The translations under genes and the position numbers were made by a program. This document shows positions 1-8,799 of a stretch of DNA of 64,000 nucleotides, in pieces. Source of the DNA: Xanthomonas sp. (GTDB lineage Bacteria > Pseudomonadota > Gammaproteobacteria > Xanthomonadales > Xanthomonadaceae); the NCBI GenBank assembly GCA_018262705.1, contig JADFDQ010000009.1, positions 1 to 64,000 on the forward strand, written 5' to 3'. The notes under the pieces are model-generated. The model ran no database searches, had not been told where the DNA came from, and saw only the letters and a list, made by a program, of their open reading frames with translations. How positions within the stretch are numbered: position 1 is the stretch's first letter; every line of letters starts with the position of its first letter.

Positions 1-360
1 CTGTCACTGCCGTCGGCCCGGGTGATCCGCAGCCTGGAGCAGATCATCGAGTGGCGTGGCAAGCCGCGCGTGATCCGCTGTGACAACGGTCCCGAGTACA
101 TCAGCGGTGCACTGTTGTCCTGGGCGCAGCAACAAGGCATCCGAATCGAGCACATCCAGCCAGGCAAGCCACAACAAAACGCCTACGTTGAACGCTACAA
201 CCGCACCGTGCGCTACGCTTGGTTGGCCAGAACCCTGTTCGACACCATCGAGCAGGTGCAGGACAAAGCCACCCGTTGGCTATGGACGTACAACCACGAA
301 CGTCCCAACATGGGACTTGGTGGTATCACCCCAATGCAGAAGCTGGTATTGGCTGCTTAG
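1..360 (+). CDS. IS3-family transposase (OrfB, DDE integrase core), C-terminal part only
   Basis: The frame is open from base 1, so the gene begins left of the window. The protein shows the second half of an rve/DDE integrase core. DNGPEY holds the second catalytic Asp, and NAYVERYNRTVR holds the catalytic Glu. The end, YNHERPNMGLGGITPMQKL, is the usual IS3 OrfB finish. It would catalyse cutting and joining of the element ends. The first catalytic Asp and the OrfA half are outside the window, so whether the element is complete cannot be told. The visible part has no frameshift or internal stop. Confidence 0.9.
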   Translation: MSLPSARVIRSLEQIIEWRGKPRVIRCDNGPEYISGALLSWAQQQGIRIEHIQPGKPQQNAYVERYNRTVRYAWLARTLFDTIEQVQDKATRWLWTYNHERPNMGLGGITPMQKLVLAA

Positions 361-400
361 CTCCACTTTTGGCGAGTGCTAAAAATGGGGGGATTACCCC
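1..400 (+). mobile_element. right end of an IS3-family insertion sequence, truncated by the window start
   Basis: The window opens inside the transposase frame of an IS3-family element. After its stop codon comes a short A/G-rich stretch and a run of G (about 370-400) that should hold the right terminal inverted repeat. The exact end and any target duplication cannot be set without the left end. The next gene, bioD, starts about 145 bases further on and looks intact, so the insertion lies in an intergenic region on this side. Confidence 0.7.
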
Positions 401-543
401 GGCGGGGATTTCCGTACATCGTCAAACCTGGAATGCTGGAAAGCGGATGTCAATGGCGCCCCGCGAACGGGTTTGGGCGGAATCCGAGGTCACTTCCTGC
501 GTGGATTACCATCGTCGCCGCAAACGGCAGCAAGGGAGTGTCG

Positions 544-1239
544 ATGTTTTCCGTCTACGTCACCGGCACCGACACCGGGATCGGCAAGACCCTGACCAGC
601 TGCGCGCTGCTGCATGCGCTGCGCGGACGCGGGCTGCGCGGGCTGGGAATGAAGCCGGTGGCCAGCGGCTGCGCGCTGCGCGACGGTCAGTGGCAGAACG
701 ACGATGCGCTGGCGCTGCAGGCGGCAGGTGCGCCGGATGCGGTCTATGCCGATATCAATCCGTTTGCGCTTCGGCATCCGCTGGCGCCGGAGCTGGCGGC
801 GCGCGATGACGGCATCGAGCTCGCGCTGGAACCCATCGTGGAGGCCCATGCGCGACTTTTGCAGCGTGCGGATGCGCTGATCGTGGAAGGCGTGGGCGGT
901 TGGGCATCGCCGCTTTCGAAAGACTTGATGCAGGCGGATCTGGTGCGTGCGCTGCGGCTGCCGGTGCTGCTGGTGGTTGGGCTGCGGCTGGGCTGTCTCA
1001 ATCACGCGCTGCTGTCGGCGCGGACGATTGTTGCTGACGGCTTCGATCTGATCGGTTGGGTCGGTTCTCGCATCGATCCGGAAATGAGCCGCGTGGAAGA
1101 CAATCTGGCGATGCTGCGGCAGCGGCTGCCGGCGCCCTGCTGGGGCGTGCTGCCGCATCGGCTGAAGCCGGCTCCTGCCGATTTGGCCGGGCACCTGCAG
1201 ATTCCGGCGGCGTGGCTGGCGGCGGCGTCATCGCGGTAA
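544..1239 (+). CDS. bioD: ATP-dependent dethiobiotin synthetase BioD
   Basis: BioD closes the ureido ring of dethiobiotin from 7,8-diaminopelargonate, CO2 and ATP, the step before biotin synthase. The 231-residue protein starts MFSVYVTGTDTGIGKT, with the deviant P-loop of the family at about residues 8-16. GMKPVASG and VEGVGGW, the usual substrate and Mg2+ loops, follow. The open frame extends upstream to 376, but the ATG at 544 is chosen because the P-loop strand should start the protein and AGGGAG lies 8 bases upstream. No other biotin gene is adjacent. The gene stands alone between the IS end and a stress protein gene. Confidence 0.95.
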   Translation: MFSVYVTGTDTGIGKTLTSCALLHALRGRGLRGLGMKPVASGCALRDGQWQNDDALALQAAGAPDAVYADINPFALRHPLAPELAARDDGIELALEPIVEAHARLLQRADALIVEGVGGWASPLSKDLMQADLVRALRLPVLLVVGLRLGCLNHALLSARTIVADGFDLIGWVGSRIDPEMSRVEDNLAMLRQRLPAPCWGVLPHRLKPAPADLAGHLQIPAAWLAAASSR

Positions 1240-1296
1240 TCCCGTGTCTTGCGCCACAATGCTGGCGTTGGCTTGATGCCTGTTGGGAGCGCTACC

Positions 1297-2109
1297 ATGC
1301 ATGACGTTCTTGTTCACGTCCGCAGCTTGAACGGTGAATCCCGCGCGCTGCGTTACGGATCCGCGCTGGCGCTTGCGTCCGGCGCAGCGGTGACCGGCGT
1401 CCACGTGGTGCCGGGTTATTACGATGCCGGGCTTGAGCCCGAGCTGATTGCGATGCTGGTCGAACAGTCGCAGCAGCGGGTGGCCGAAGCGGTTGCCGCA
1501 GCGCCGGCAATTGCCAAGGCTGCGGCCGATCTGGGCGTGTCGACCTTCGAATGGCGTGTTGCCGAAGGCCGCTTTGCCGACGCGCTGGAACAGGCGGCGG
1601 CCAGCAGCGACTTGCTGGTGATGGAACACGCCGCCGATGCGCTGGACGCCGTGGCTGATGTGCCGCACCGCGTTCTGCTGTGCGGTACGCCCTGCCTCGT
1701 GCTTCCGCGTCGTGATTTCGATTTCCATGCGGATGCGCCCATGGCGATCGGCTGGAACGGTTCGTCCGAATCGTTGCGCGCGGTGCACGCGGCGCTGCCG
1801 CTGCTGCGCGGTCGGCGCGTGCTGTTGATGCGCGGCGAAGAGCGGCTGAGCTTCCCGACCTTGAACTGGACGCCGGCGTTCGACATCGCGGCGCATCTGC
1901 GCTCGCGTGGGGTGGCGGTTGAAACCGTGGCGATCGATGCCTGCGGCGATGCGGCGGGCGCGGCGCTGCTGGAACAGGCGCAGCGCTTCGGCGCGGAACT
2001 GTTGGTGATGGGCGCTTACGGCCGCAGCCGCTTCAGCGAATGGATCCTCGGTGGGGTGACGCGCCACGTGCTGGCCTCGGCCGAGATCCCCGTGTTGTTG
2101 TGTCACTGA
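1297..2109 (+). CDS. tandem universal stress protein (two UspA domains)
   Basis: The protein has 270 residues, about twice a single UspA domain, with one domain near residues 1-140 and another near 145-270. The second ends with GAYGRSRFSEWILGG, close to the G-x2-G-x9-G ATP-binding signature, and LASAEIPVLLCH, the usual final strand. The first domain lacks a clear copy of that signature. The ATG at 1297 is preferred over an in-frame codon 48 bases upstream because GGGAG precedes it. Proteins of this type are cytoplasmic and often induced by stress or starvation; the specific role here is unknown. Confidence 0.85.
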   Translation: MHDVLVHVRSLNGESRALRYGSALALASGAAVTGVHVVPGYYDAGLEPELIAMLVEQSQQRVAEAVAAAPAIAKAAADLGVSTFEWRVAEGRFADALEQAAASSDLLVMEHAADALDAVADVPHRVLLCGTPCLVLPRRDFDFHADAPMAIGWNGSSESLRAVHAALPLLRGRRVLLMRGEERLSFPTLNWTPAFDIAAHLRSRGVAVETVAIDACGDAAGAALLEQAQRFGAELLVMGAYGRSRFSEWILGGVTRHVLASAEIPVLLCH

Positions 2110-2112
2110 TTC

Positions 2113-2140
2113 AGCGCGCCGCCGGAATGGGCGGCGCGCT
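2113..2140. terminator. putative bidirectional terminator hairpin between convergent genes
   Basis: A perfect 11-base-pair G+C-rich stem (AGCGCGCCGCC with its complement, six-base loop) sits between the stop codons of the rightward stress protein gene and the leftward RND transporter gene. Neither side has a good T-run, so the terminator role rests on position and stem strength. Confidence 0.55.
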
Positions 2141-2148
2141 TGGAAACC

Positions 2149-5100
2149 TCAACCGTGCTGCGGCGCTTCCGGGGCAGGCAGCGTCGCTTCCGCCGTTTCG
2201 CGATCGTGCGCATGGTCGCGTGCCAGATACATGTAGAACGCCGGCAGCACGAACAGGGTGAACAGCGTGCCGATGGTCATGCCGGCGGCGATCACCACCC
2301 CCATCGAGAAGCGCGCCGCCGCGCCCGGGCCCTTGGCCAGCAACAGCGGCAGCATCGCGAACACCAGCGCGCAGGTGGTCATCAGCACCGGACGCAGGCG
2401 GATGCCGGCCGCCGCTTCGATGGCTTCGAGTTTGCTCATGCCTTCGTCGACCTGCAGCTTGTTGGCGAATTCCACGATCAAGATGCCGTGCTTGGAAATC
2501 ACGCCCACCAGCGTGACGAGGCCCACCTGGGTGTAGATGTTGATGCTCATGCCGGGGAAGGCTTCGATCTGCAGCCCCATCAGGATCTGCGAGGCCATCG
2601 CCAGCACGTTGATTGCCAATAGCGCGCCGCAAATGGCCATCGGCACCGTGAGCAGCATGATCAGCGCGTCGCGGAAGCTTTCGAACTGCGCCGACAGCAC
2701 CAGGAAGATCACCATCAGCGCCAGCGCCAGCGTCAGCAGCATGGCCGAGCCTTCGTGCTTGAACTGACGCGATTCACCGGCGTAGTCCACGCTGTAGCCC
2801 TGCGGCAGGATGTCGGCCGCGGCCCGATCGAGAATGGCCAATGCCTCGCCCTTGCTCACGCCCGGCCGCGGGGCGAAGGTGATCGACACCGCGTTGAGCT
2901 GCTGGAAGCGCTTGAGCGACTGCGGCTGTGCGGTTTCCCTGAGGGTGATGAGGGTCGACAGCGGAATCAGCCGACCGTCGCGGGTGCGGGTGTAGTAGTT
3001 CTCCAAGTCGTGCGCGTTCAGGCGGTCGCTGCGCTGCACCTGCGGAATCACGCGGTAGGAGCGGTTTTGCATGGTGAACAGATTGGTGTAGCCGCCGGCC
3101 AGCATCGAGGCCATGTCCGAGGCCAACGTGCGCATGTCGATGCCCAGCATCGCCGCCTTGTCGCGGTCGACGTGCACCTCGATCCGCGGCTTGTTGATCT
3201 TCAGATCCTGGTCGAGAAAGATGAAGCGCTTGCTCGCCATCGCCTGTTGCAGGATGCGGTCGGACAACTCCGACAGTTGTTCCAGACTGCCCACGCCGCC
3301 AATGATGAACTCGCCGCCGGAAGCGCCGCCACCGGCCTGCGGCAGCGAAGGCGGCACCAACGCGAACATCTTCAGCCCGGCGATCTGGTCGAACTTCGGC
3401 TGCAGCTCCTGCTGCAACACCTGATTGGTCGAACGCGTGCGCTGGGTGAACGGCTTGAGCGAAAAACCGGCCATCGCGCTCGGGCTGGCGCCGCCACCAC
3501 CACCGCCGAAGCCGCCGTTGAACAGGAAAAAGTTGTCGACCTCCGGCACTTCGCGCACCAGACGGCCCATCTCCTTGGTGTAGCGTTCGACGTAGTCGAG
3601 GGTGGCGGTCGGGTCGGCGCTGGCCACGCCGAAGATGAAGCCTTCGTCCTCCAGCGGCGCCGGTTCCTTGGGCGCCATCGAATACAGGAACACGCAGCTG
3701 GTCAGCACGATCAAGCCGAACGCGGCGATCACCGAGCGGGTCTGCAGCGCGCCGTGCAGGCGGCGCTTGTAGGCGTCGTGCAGACGATTGAAGCGCTCGT
3801 CCAGCCACGCCTCGAACTTGTTGCCGTGGTCGGGGTCGTGCCCGCGCAGGATCTTCGAGCTCATCATCGGCGTCAGGGTGAGCGCGATGATCCCGGACAG
3901 CAGCACCGAACCGGCGAGGCTGAACGCGAATTCGGTGAATAAAACGCCGGTCAGTCCGCCCTGGAAACCGATCGGTAGATACACCGCGACCAGTGTGGTG
4001 GTCATCGCCACCACCGGCCAGGCCAGCTCGCGCGCGCCGCGGATGGCGGCGTCGAACGGCTTCATGCCTTCTTCGATGTGACGGTGGATGTTCTCGACCA
4101 TGATGATCGCGTCGTCGACCACGATGCCGATCGCCAGCACCATCGCCAGCAGGGTCAGCAGGTTGATGGTGAAGCCCATCAGCAGCATCAGGAACATGCC
4201 GCCGATCAGCGACAGTGGAATGGTGATCGCCGGGATCAGCACGCTGCGCAGCGAGCCGAGGAACAGATAGATCACCGCGATCACGATCAGCAGCGCTTCC
4301 ACGATCGTGCGGATCACCTCGTTGATCGCGTCGTTGATCGCCTGGGTGCTGTCGTAGGGAATCACCGCGTTCAGACCCTGCGGCAACTGCGGCAGGATGT
4401 CGTTGTTCCAGGTCTTGCGGACGTCCTTGATCACGTCCAGCGCATTGGCGTCCGGGGCGACATAAACCGCCATGAAGGTGGCCGAATCGCTGCCGTTGAC
4501 GCTGACCGAGCTGCCGTAGCTGTCGGCGCCGAGAACGACGTCGGCGATGTCGCTCAGACGTATGATCGCGCCGTCCTGCTGGCGCACGACCATGTTGCGG
4601 AAATCGTCGACGCTGCGCAGGTCGGTGCGTGCGGTCATGTCGATCGCCACCATCTGGCCCTTGGTCGAGCCGACCGCGGCGAGCACGTTGTTGGACTGCA
4701 GCGCCGCGCTGACGTCGCTGGCGGTCACCTTCAGCGCCGCCATCTTCTCCGGCTTGAGCCAGATGCGCATGGCGAAGCTGCCGGCGCCGTGGATCTCCGC
4801 GCGCTGGACGCCGTTGACCGTCACCAGCTTGGGCTGGATCACGCGGGTCAGGTAATCGGTGATCTGGGTGTTGTTCAACGTGTCGCTGGAAAACGCGATG
4901 TACATCGCGGCGATGCTTTCGCCCTGCTGCAGGTCGATCACCGGGTCTTCCGACTGCGGCGGCAACTGGCCGCGCATCTTGTTGACCTTGGCCGAAATCT
5001 GCGTCAGCGCTTCGTTGGGATCCTTGTCCAGCCGAATGTAGGCGGTGATCGTGCTCATGCCCGCCGAACTGGTCGAGGTCATGTAGTCGATGCCCTCGGC

Positions 5101-5319
5101 GCTGGCGATCGCCGATTCCAGCGGGGTGGTGATGAAGCCCTGGATCAGGTCGGCGTCGGCACCGAAGTAGGTGGTGTTGACGGTCACCACCGCGTTGCGC
5201 ATTTCCGGATATTTGCGCACGTTCAGCTCGCTGAAAGCGCGCAGGCCGAACAGCAGGATGAACAGGCTGACGACCATCGCCAGCACCGGCTTGCGGATGA
5301 AGATGTCGGTGAACTTCAT
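2149..5319 (-). CDS. RND-family multidrug efflux permease (HAE1-type, AcrB-like)
   Basis: This is the inner-membrane proton/drug antiporter of a tripartite efflux pump. The 1056-residue length and start MKFTDIFIRKPVLAMV are typical. VVDDAIIMVENI in the fourth transmembrane helix carries the paired Asp residues, and SKHGILIVEFAN in helix 10 carries the Lys of the proton relay. Two large periplasmic loops follow helices 1 and 7. The second contains two glycine-rich stretches (FGGGGGG and AGGGASGG), likely flexible. The adaptor gene lies 55 bases upstream on the same strand. No outer-membrane channel gene is next to it, so the pump probably borrows a TolC-type channel. Substrate is unknown. Confidence 0.9.
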   Translation of the reverse strand: MKFTDIFIRKPVLAMVVSLFILLFGLRAFSELNVRKYPEMRNAVVTVNTTYFGADADLIQGFITTPLESAIASAEGIDYMTSTSSAGMSTITAYIRLDKDPNEALTQISAKVNKMRGQLPPQSEDPVIDLQQGESIAAMYIAFSSDTLNNTQITDYLTRVIQPKLVTVNGVQRAEIHGAGSFAMRIWLKPEKMAALKVTASDVSAALQSNNVLAAVGSTKGQMVAIDMTARTDLRSVDDFRNMVVRQQDGAIIRLSDIADVVLGADSYGSSVSVNGSDSATFMAVYVAPDANALDVIKDVRKTWNNDILPQLPQGLNAVIPYDSTQAINDAINEVIRTIVEALLIVIAVIYLFLGSLRSVLIPAITIPLSLIGGMFLMLLMGFTINLLTLLAMVLAIGIVVDDAIIMVENIHRHIEEGMKPFDAAIRGARELAWPVVAMTTTLVAVYLPIGFQGGLTGVLFTEFAFSLAGSVLLSGIIALTLTPMMSSKILRGHDPDHGNKFEAWLDERFNRLHDAYKRRLHGALQTRSVIAAFGLIVLTSCVFLYSMAPKEPAPLEDEGFIFGVASADPTATLDYVERYTKEMGRLVREVPEVDNFFLFNGGFGGGGGGASPSAMAGFSLKPFTQRTRSTNQVLQQELQPKFDQIAGLKMFALVPPSLPQAGGGASGGEFIIGGVGSLEQLSELSDRILQQAMASKRFIFLDQDLKINKPRIEVHVDRDKAAMLGIDMRTLASDMASMLAGGYTNLFTMQNRSYRVIPQVQRSDRLNAHDLENYYTRTRDGRLIPLSTLITLRETAQPQSLKRFQQLNAVSITFAPRPGVSKGEALAILDRAAADILPQGYSVDYAGESRQFKHEGSAMLLTLALALMVIFLVLSAQFESFRDALIMLLTVPMAICGALLAINVLAMASQILMGLQIEAFPGMSINIYTQVGLVTLVGVISKHGILIVEFANKLQVDEGMSKLEAIEAAAGIRLRPVLMTTCALVFAMLPLLLAKGPGAAARFSMGVVIAAGMTIGTLFTLFVLPAFYMYLARDHAHDRETAEATLPAPEAPQHG

Positions 5320-5374
5320 GGTGCGCTCTCAGGCATGGCGTGCGCGATGGGCGGCCTGACCGCGTCGTCTGCGT

Positions 5375-6559
5375 TCACCGGTTTTCCACCGCGGGCCGCG
5401 CGTCGGCGGCGGGTTGCACGGCATTGTTGACGACGACCTCGCTGCCGTTGCGCAGTTTGAGCAGGCCGGAGGTCACCACTTGCTCGCCGGGCTTGAGGCC
5501 CGAGGTCACTTCGATCAGGTCGCCGCGGGTGGCGCCGGTCTTGATGAAGCGCTGGGTGACGACCAACTTGTCACCGCTGAGCGGATTGCCGCGGGCGTCG
5601 GTTTCCCCCGGCTTGCGCGCTACCTTGGTGATCACGAACACGGCGTTGCCGTAAGGGTTGAAGCTGACCGCGGTTTGCGGAATCACGACCGCATCGCGCA
5701 TGCCGCCGAGATCGAAGTTCACCTTGACGAAGCTGCCGGGGCGCAGCGCGCCGTCGGAATTGGGCAGGGTGGCCTGGGCGGTGAAATTGCGGGTGGCCGG
5801 ATCGACCTGTGGATCGACCGCGCTGATGCGGCCCTCGAACGTCCGCCCGGGCAGGGCATCGACGCGGGCCTGGATCGGCATGCCTTCTGGAATCTTGCCG
5901 GCCAGCTGCTCGGGCAGGGTGAAGTTCACGAAGATCGGGTCGAGCTGTTGCAGGCTGACCACGGCGGTACCCGGTGCGATGTACTGGCCGAGGTTGACCC
6001 GGCGAATGCCCAGCGTGCCGGAGAACGGCGCGCGCACGGTCTTCTGTGCAATTAGCGCGCGCTGCGCTTCGACTTGGGCGCGGGCGGTGGCGGCGGCGGT
6101 CGTCCGGATTTGCACATCGTCGAGCGAGACCAGCCGGTCGCGGCCAAGATCCTGCCAGCGCCTGGCCTGCGTCTGCGCCAGTTGCGCGGAACTTTCCAGC
6201 GCCCTGAGCACGGCTTCTTCATTGGCGGTGTTCAGCCGCACCAGCACCGCGCCGGCGTGCACCGGCTGGCCGGCGTCGAATTCGATCGAACGCACGACGC
6301 CGCCGGATTCGGCGGTGACGTCGATGCCGTTGACCGCGGTCGCGGTGCCGACCGCTTCGCTGTCGTTGCCCCAGCGCTGGGTGGTCGCCGATGCCGTGGA
6401 AATGGTGACCGCCGGCTGCGCCATGTTGTCGAAGAATTGGGTTTGCTTTTTGGCGAAGAACGCCTTGGCGAGGAACACCCCGCCGAACACGACGATGACG
6501 CCGACCAGCATCAACATCCAGCGCAGTGAGGTGTTGGGTTTCGGGCTGGAGTCGGGCAT
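5375..6559 (-). CDS. RND efflux periplasmic adaptor (membrane fusion protein, HlyD/AcrA family)
   Basis: The 394-residue protein bridges the RND permease and an outer-membrane channel. It has a short cytoplasmic start, one membrane anchor at about residues 12-34 (LMLVGVIVVFGGVFLAKAFF), a split lipoyl domain (GGVVRSIEFDAGQPVHAGAVL, then TVRAPFSGTLGIRRVNLGQY), and a beta-barrel and membrane-proximal domain. The open frame runs to 6673, but the ATG at 6557-6559 gives a normal anchor position and has AAGG about ten bases before it. There is no lipobox, so anchoring is by the helix. First gene of a two-gene operon. Confidence 0.9.
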   Translation of the reverse strand: MPDSSPKPNTSLRWMLMLVGVIVVFGGVFLAKAFFAKKQTQFFDNMAQPAVTISTASATTQRWGNDSEAVGTATAVNGIDVTAESGGVVRSIEFDAGQPVHAGAVLVRLNTANEEAVLRALESSAQLAQTQARRWQDLGRDRLVSLDDVQIRTTAAATARAQVEAQRALIAQKTVRAPFSGTLGIRRVNLGQYIAPGTAVVSLQQLDPIFVNFTLPEQLAGKIPEGMPIQARVDALPGRTFEGRISAVDPQVDPATRNFTAQATLPNSDGALRPGSFVKVNFDLGGMRDAVVIPQTAVSFNPYGNAVFVITKVARKPGETDARGNPLSGDKLVVTQRFIKTGATRGDLIEVTSGLKPGEQVVTSGLLKLRNGSEVVVNNAVQPAADARPAVENR

Positions 6560-6596
6560 TGCGGTCAACCTTGCGTTGATTTGTCGGCAGCCGCGC

Positions 6597-6602
6597 ATTC
6601 TA
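6597..6602 (-). promoter_or_regulatory. putative -10 box (TAGAAT) for the efflux operon
   Basis: Reading leftward, TAGAAT (five of six matches to the sigma-70 -10) lies 37 bases before the adaptor start codon. The -35 region is weak (CTGATG at 16 bases). No regulator gene is adjacent, so control is not evident here. Confidence 0.4.
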
Positions 6603-6674
6603 GCACGGTTAATGAACCCATCAGTGCAGCATATCGTTGCGGCCGCGGGTCGAAGCGGCGATCGAGGCGGCACG

Positions 6675-6703
6675 AAAAAGCCCGGCAGCGTAAGCTGCCG
6701 GGC
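6675..6703 (-). terminator. rho-independent terminator of the phasin gene
   Basis: Reading leftward from the phasin stop, a perfect nine-base-pair stem GCCCGGCAG / CTGCCGGGC with a six-base loop is followed directly by five T. It lies about 45 bases beyond the phasin stop codon. Confidence 0.85.
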
Positions 6704-6748
6704 CCATGTTTCGATCCGCGCCGGAAGCTGCCCGGCGTGCGGCGGAAC

Positions 6749-7144
6749 TTACTTGCCGGACTTCGAGGCGACCTTGGCAGCCTTGGCGACTTCGGCCTTG
6801 ACCTGCGAGCTGGCCTGCTCGAACTGGTTCTTGGCCAGCGAGCCGATGGCTTCGGACGTCTTCACGGTGTCGGCGAAGGCTTCCTGCGCCGCGCCGAAGC
6901 TGCGCTCGGCGTTGCTGCGGGCGATCTGGATGCCCTTCGGCCAGGCGGTCTTGAGGTCTTCGGCATCGCGCACGCCGATCAGCTCGTTGGCGAAGGCGAA
7001 GCTGGCGTTGATGTTGTTCTCGATGGCGGCGAAGTGCAGGCCGAACACCTTTTCGGCGTTCTCGAGGACGAGACGGTTGGCGTTGGCGGCGACGTCCGCG
7101 AACTGGGCGGCGGTCTTGCTGAAGGATTCGTTGTAGTCGTACAT
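6749..7144 (-). CDS. phasin family protein
   Basis: Phasins coat polyhydroxyalkanoate granules; related small proteins occur in species without PHA. The 131-residue product starts MYDYNESFSKTAAQFADVAA and is almost entirely amphipathic helix, with LVLENAEKVFGLHFAAIE and an Ala/Lys-rich tail EVAKAAKVASKSGK. The start at 7144 is set by AGGAG seven bases upstream. The longer open frame reaching 7480 is not supported. It forms a single-gene unit with its own promoter-like element and terminator. No PHA synthase gene is in the window, so a granule role is inferred from family only. Confidence 0.85.
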   Translation of the reverse strand: MYDYNESFSKTAAQFADVAANANRLVLENAEKVFGLHFAAIENNINASFAFANELIGVRDAEDLKTAWPKGIQIARSNAERSFGAAQEAFADTVKTSEAIGSLAKNQFEQASSQVKAEVAKAAKVASKSGK

Positions 7145-7199
7145 GGCGTGCTCCTGTTTGAGGTACTGGCCGACAGGGTTTTGCCGGTTTGTGCGGTGC

Positions 7200-7231
7200 A
7201 GCATATTCTGATGAATGTTGCAATGCAACAT
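7200..7231 (-). promoter_or_regulatory. phasin promoter with a palindromic operator-like site over the -35 box
   Basis: Reading leftward, TTGCAT (7228-7223), a 17-base spacer and TATGCT (7205-7200) form a plausible sigma-70 promoter about 56 bases before the phasin start. A perfect palindrome ATGTTGC-ATT-GCAACAT (7231-7215) covers the -35 box, the usual place for a repressor site. PhaR-type regulators of phasin genes bind TGCA-rich palindromes, so PhaR is a reasonable guess, not shown. Confidence 0.55.
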
Positions 7232-7292
7232 CGAGCCGACGAACGGTTGCCATCCATTCAGATTGGGGGTGGAAAACACCGGAAGCGCCGAC

Positions 7293-7841
7293 TCAGCCGC
7301 GGCGGACGAAGTGCGTCCAGTGGCGCGGGACAGGGGTTTCAGCGGCGGGAACGGCCGCAGCGCCGGCCACCGCCCGCGCCAGCGGCGCAAGATGGGCCAG
7401 TGCGCGGGAGTAGACACCGCGCTTGAAGGCGACCACGTGTTCCTGTGGATACCAGAAGTCCACCCAACGCCAGTCGTCAAATTCCGGACGGTCGGTCAGG
7501 TCGAGCCGGACATCGCTCTCGCTGCCGCGAAAGCGCAGCAGAAACCACACCTGCTTCTGGCCGATGCACACCAGCCGTTCGCGGTGGCGTATGGCGTGCG
7601 CCGGCAGCCGGTAGCGCAGCCAGCCAGGGGTGGCGCCTAGCACTTCGACCTGTGCCGGCTGCAGCCCGGTTTCCTCCTGCAACTCACGATACATGGCTTC
7701 CAGCGGCGTCTCATCGCTGTTGATCCCGCCCTGCGGGAACTGCCAACCGTCCCGGCGCACGCGACGTGCCCAGAACACGCGTCCATCCTCGTGCATCAGC
7801 ACGACACCGACATTAGGCCGAAACCCGTCCGGATCGATCAC
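7293..7841 (-). CDS. rppH: RNA pyrophosphohydrolase RppH (Nudix hydrolase)
   Basis: RppH removes pyrophosphate from the 5' end of transcripts and so starts RNase E-dependent decay. From the GTG at 7841 the product is 182 residues and begins with the family pattern [14 protein letters not shown]. The Nudix box is at about residues 38-60, with catalytic core [14 protein letters not shown] and [13 protein letters not shown] are also RppH hallmarks. The frame stays open to 7943, but GGAG eight bases before the GTG and the family N-terminus support the shorter form. The C-terminus has an Ala-rich extension of about 20 residues. The start region lies close to the divergent tRNA promoter. Confidence 0.9.
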   Translation of the reverse strand: MIDPDGFRPNVGVVLMHEDGRVFWARRVRRDGWQFPQGGINSDETPLEAMYRELQEETGLQPAQVEVLGATPGWLRYRLPAHAIRHRERLVCIGQKQVWFLLRFRGSESDVRLDLTDRPEFDDWRWVDFWYPQEHVVAFKRGVYSRALAHLAPLARAVAGAAAVPAAETPVPRHWTHFVRRG

Positions 7842-7915
7842 GATGCGGACTCCAAAATCCACTGTCACCGACTGTGCCAGTGGGCGCGACGCGCTGCAAG
7901 CAATCATTGCAGCGA

Positions 7916-7944
7916 TTGACGAGTGACGCTGGAAACCGGACAAT
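7916..7944 (+). promoter_or_regulatory. promoter of the tRNA-Met gene
   Basis: TTGACG, a 17-base spacer and GACAAT end 14 bases before the tRNA. The -35 matches five of six consensus bases. The element overlaps the upstream part of the open frame before rppH, which argues further for the shorter rppH start. Confidence 0.6.
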
Positions 7945-7958
7945 TTGCGGTTCGCGTT

Positions 7959-8035
7959 GGCTATGTAGCTCAGACGGTTAGAGCGCGAGACTCATAATCC
8001 CGAGGTCGGTGGTTCGATTCCACCCATAGCCACCA
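7959..8035 (+). tRNA. tRNA-Met (CAT), elongator type
   Basis: The 77-base gene folds into a full cloverleaf. The acceptor stem is GGCTATG with CATAGCC, the D arm contains AGCTCAGACGG, the anticodon CAT sits in ACTCATAAT, and the T arm has GGTTCGATTCC. A genomic ACCA ends it. The first base pair is G-C, unlike the mismatched first pair of initiator tRNA, so this is the elongator. Tilc-type Ile2 tRNA, which also has CAT, is less likely given the close match to bacterial elongator tRNA-Met. Confidence 0.95.
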
Positions 8036-8123
8036 AACGATCCTGTATCCGCCCAAATCCGCCCGTGGCAACTTGGGTGACACGAACAGCGCGCGTAGCT
8101 GCGGAGTTGTTCCGCGCGATCGG

Positions 8124-8789
8124 CTAGACGCGAATATCAAGCGTTGGGAAGGTGATTCCCGACAGATCGGGTTCCGGGTGTTCGATCATCAATCCGATGA
8201 TGGTCGGGATCAGCGCGGCGAGGATGGCGACGGCGTCGTGCACCTGCTGGCGGTTGGTGTCGCCGTTCCAGGTGGCGCCGCCGTGCATCAATTGGTTGCG
8301 CAGGACGTACAGGCGGTCGGCGACGATCGACAGCACCAGCGCGGTCTGGTGTTCCATCAACGCACGCATGGCCAGTTTTCGCGCTTCGGCAAACTTAGCT
8401 TCCCAGGCATTACTGGAATCGTGCTCACGCAGCGCGCGCCAGAACGGTTCGAACACGAATCGGTTGTCCAGCAGGGTGCGGATCGGACCGGTGAACTGGT
8501 CGAAGACCAGCTGTTGCAGTCGGTTGCCCGCATCGTGCGCAACCAGCCGGTCGATGAATTGGCGCGCCTGACCGCGCTCGCTCTGTTCGAAGCCGAACTC
8601 GCGCGCGTAGGCGGCGTTGAGAGCGATCCACAGGAAGATGAAGCGGGCGTCCGGGTCTTTCGCTTCCCGTTCGGCCCGCTGCAGCCAGCTGATGGCGCGG
8701 TGAACGCGAACGCGCCAGTTTTCGGGCTGGGCATCGCGCACCTCGCGGTGGCGTTTTTTCAGGGCGGCGGCGGTGGGCGGCGTCGCCAT
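8124..8789 (-). CDS. hypothetical protein with HEPN-like RNxxxH motif
   Basis: The 221-residue, mostly helical protein has no firm family assignment by eye. It contains R164-N-Q-L-M-H169, matching the Rx4-6H pattern of HEPN domains, within VLRNQLMHGGATW; related standalone HEPN-like proteins have this same RN..HG arrangement. WLQRAE, FIFLWIALNAAYAREF and FWRAL suggest a helical bundle. It starts ten bases after the wrbA stop region on the same strand, so the two are probably co-transcribed. Many HEPN proteins are RNases, some are toxins, and some are inactive. No MNT-type antitoxin gene is adjacent, so a toxin role is not implied. Confidence 0.6.
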   Translation of the reverse strand: MATPPTAAALKKRHREVRDAQPENWRVRVHRAISWLQRAEREAKDPDARFIFLWIALNAAYAREFGFEQSERGQARQFIDRLVAHDAGNRLQQLVFDQFTGPIRTLLDNRFVFEPFWRALREHDSSNAWEAKFAEARKLAMRALMEHQTALVLSIVADRLYVLRNQLMHGGATWNGDTNRQQVHDAVAILAALIPTIIGLMIEHPEPDLSGITFPTLDIRV

Positions 8790-8799
8790 GAAACGCGGC

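Noticed and set aside
4078-5430. Long open frame antisense to the RND transporter
   Set aside because: Rich in Asp, His, Arg and Gln with no hydrophobic pattern; shadow of the transporter gene.
2149-7144. Outer-membrane factor for the RND pump
   Set aside because: No OprM/TolC-like gene lies beside the pump; genes on both sides are unrelated.
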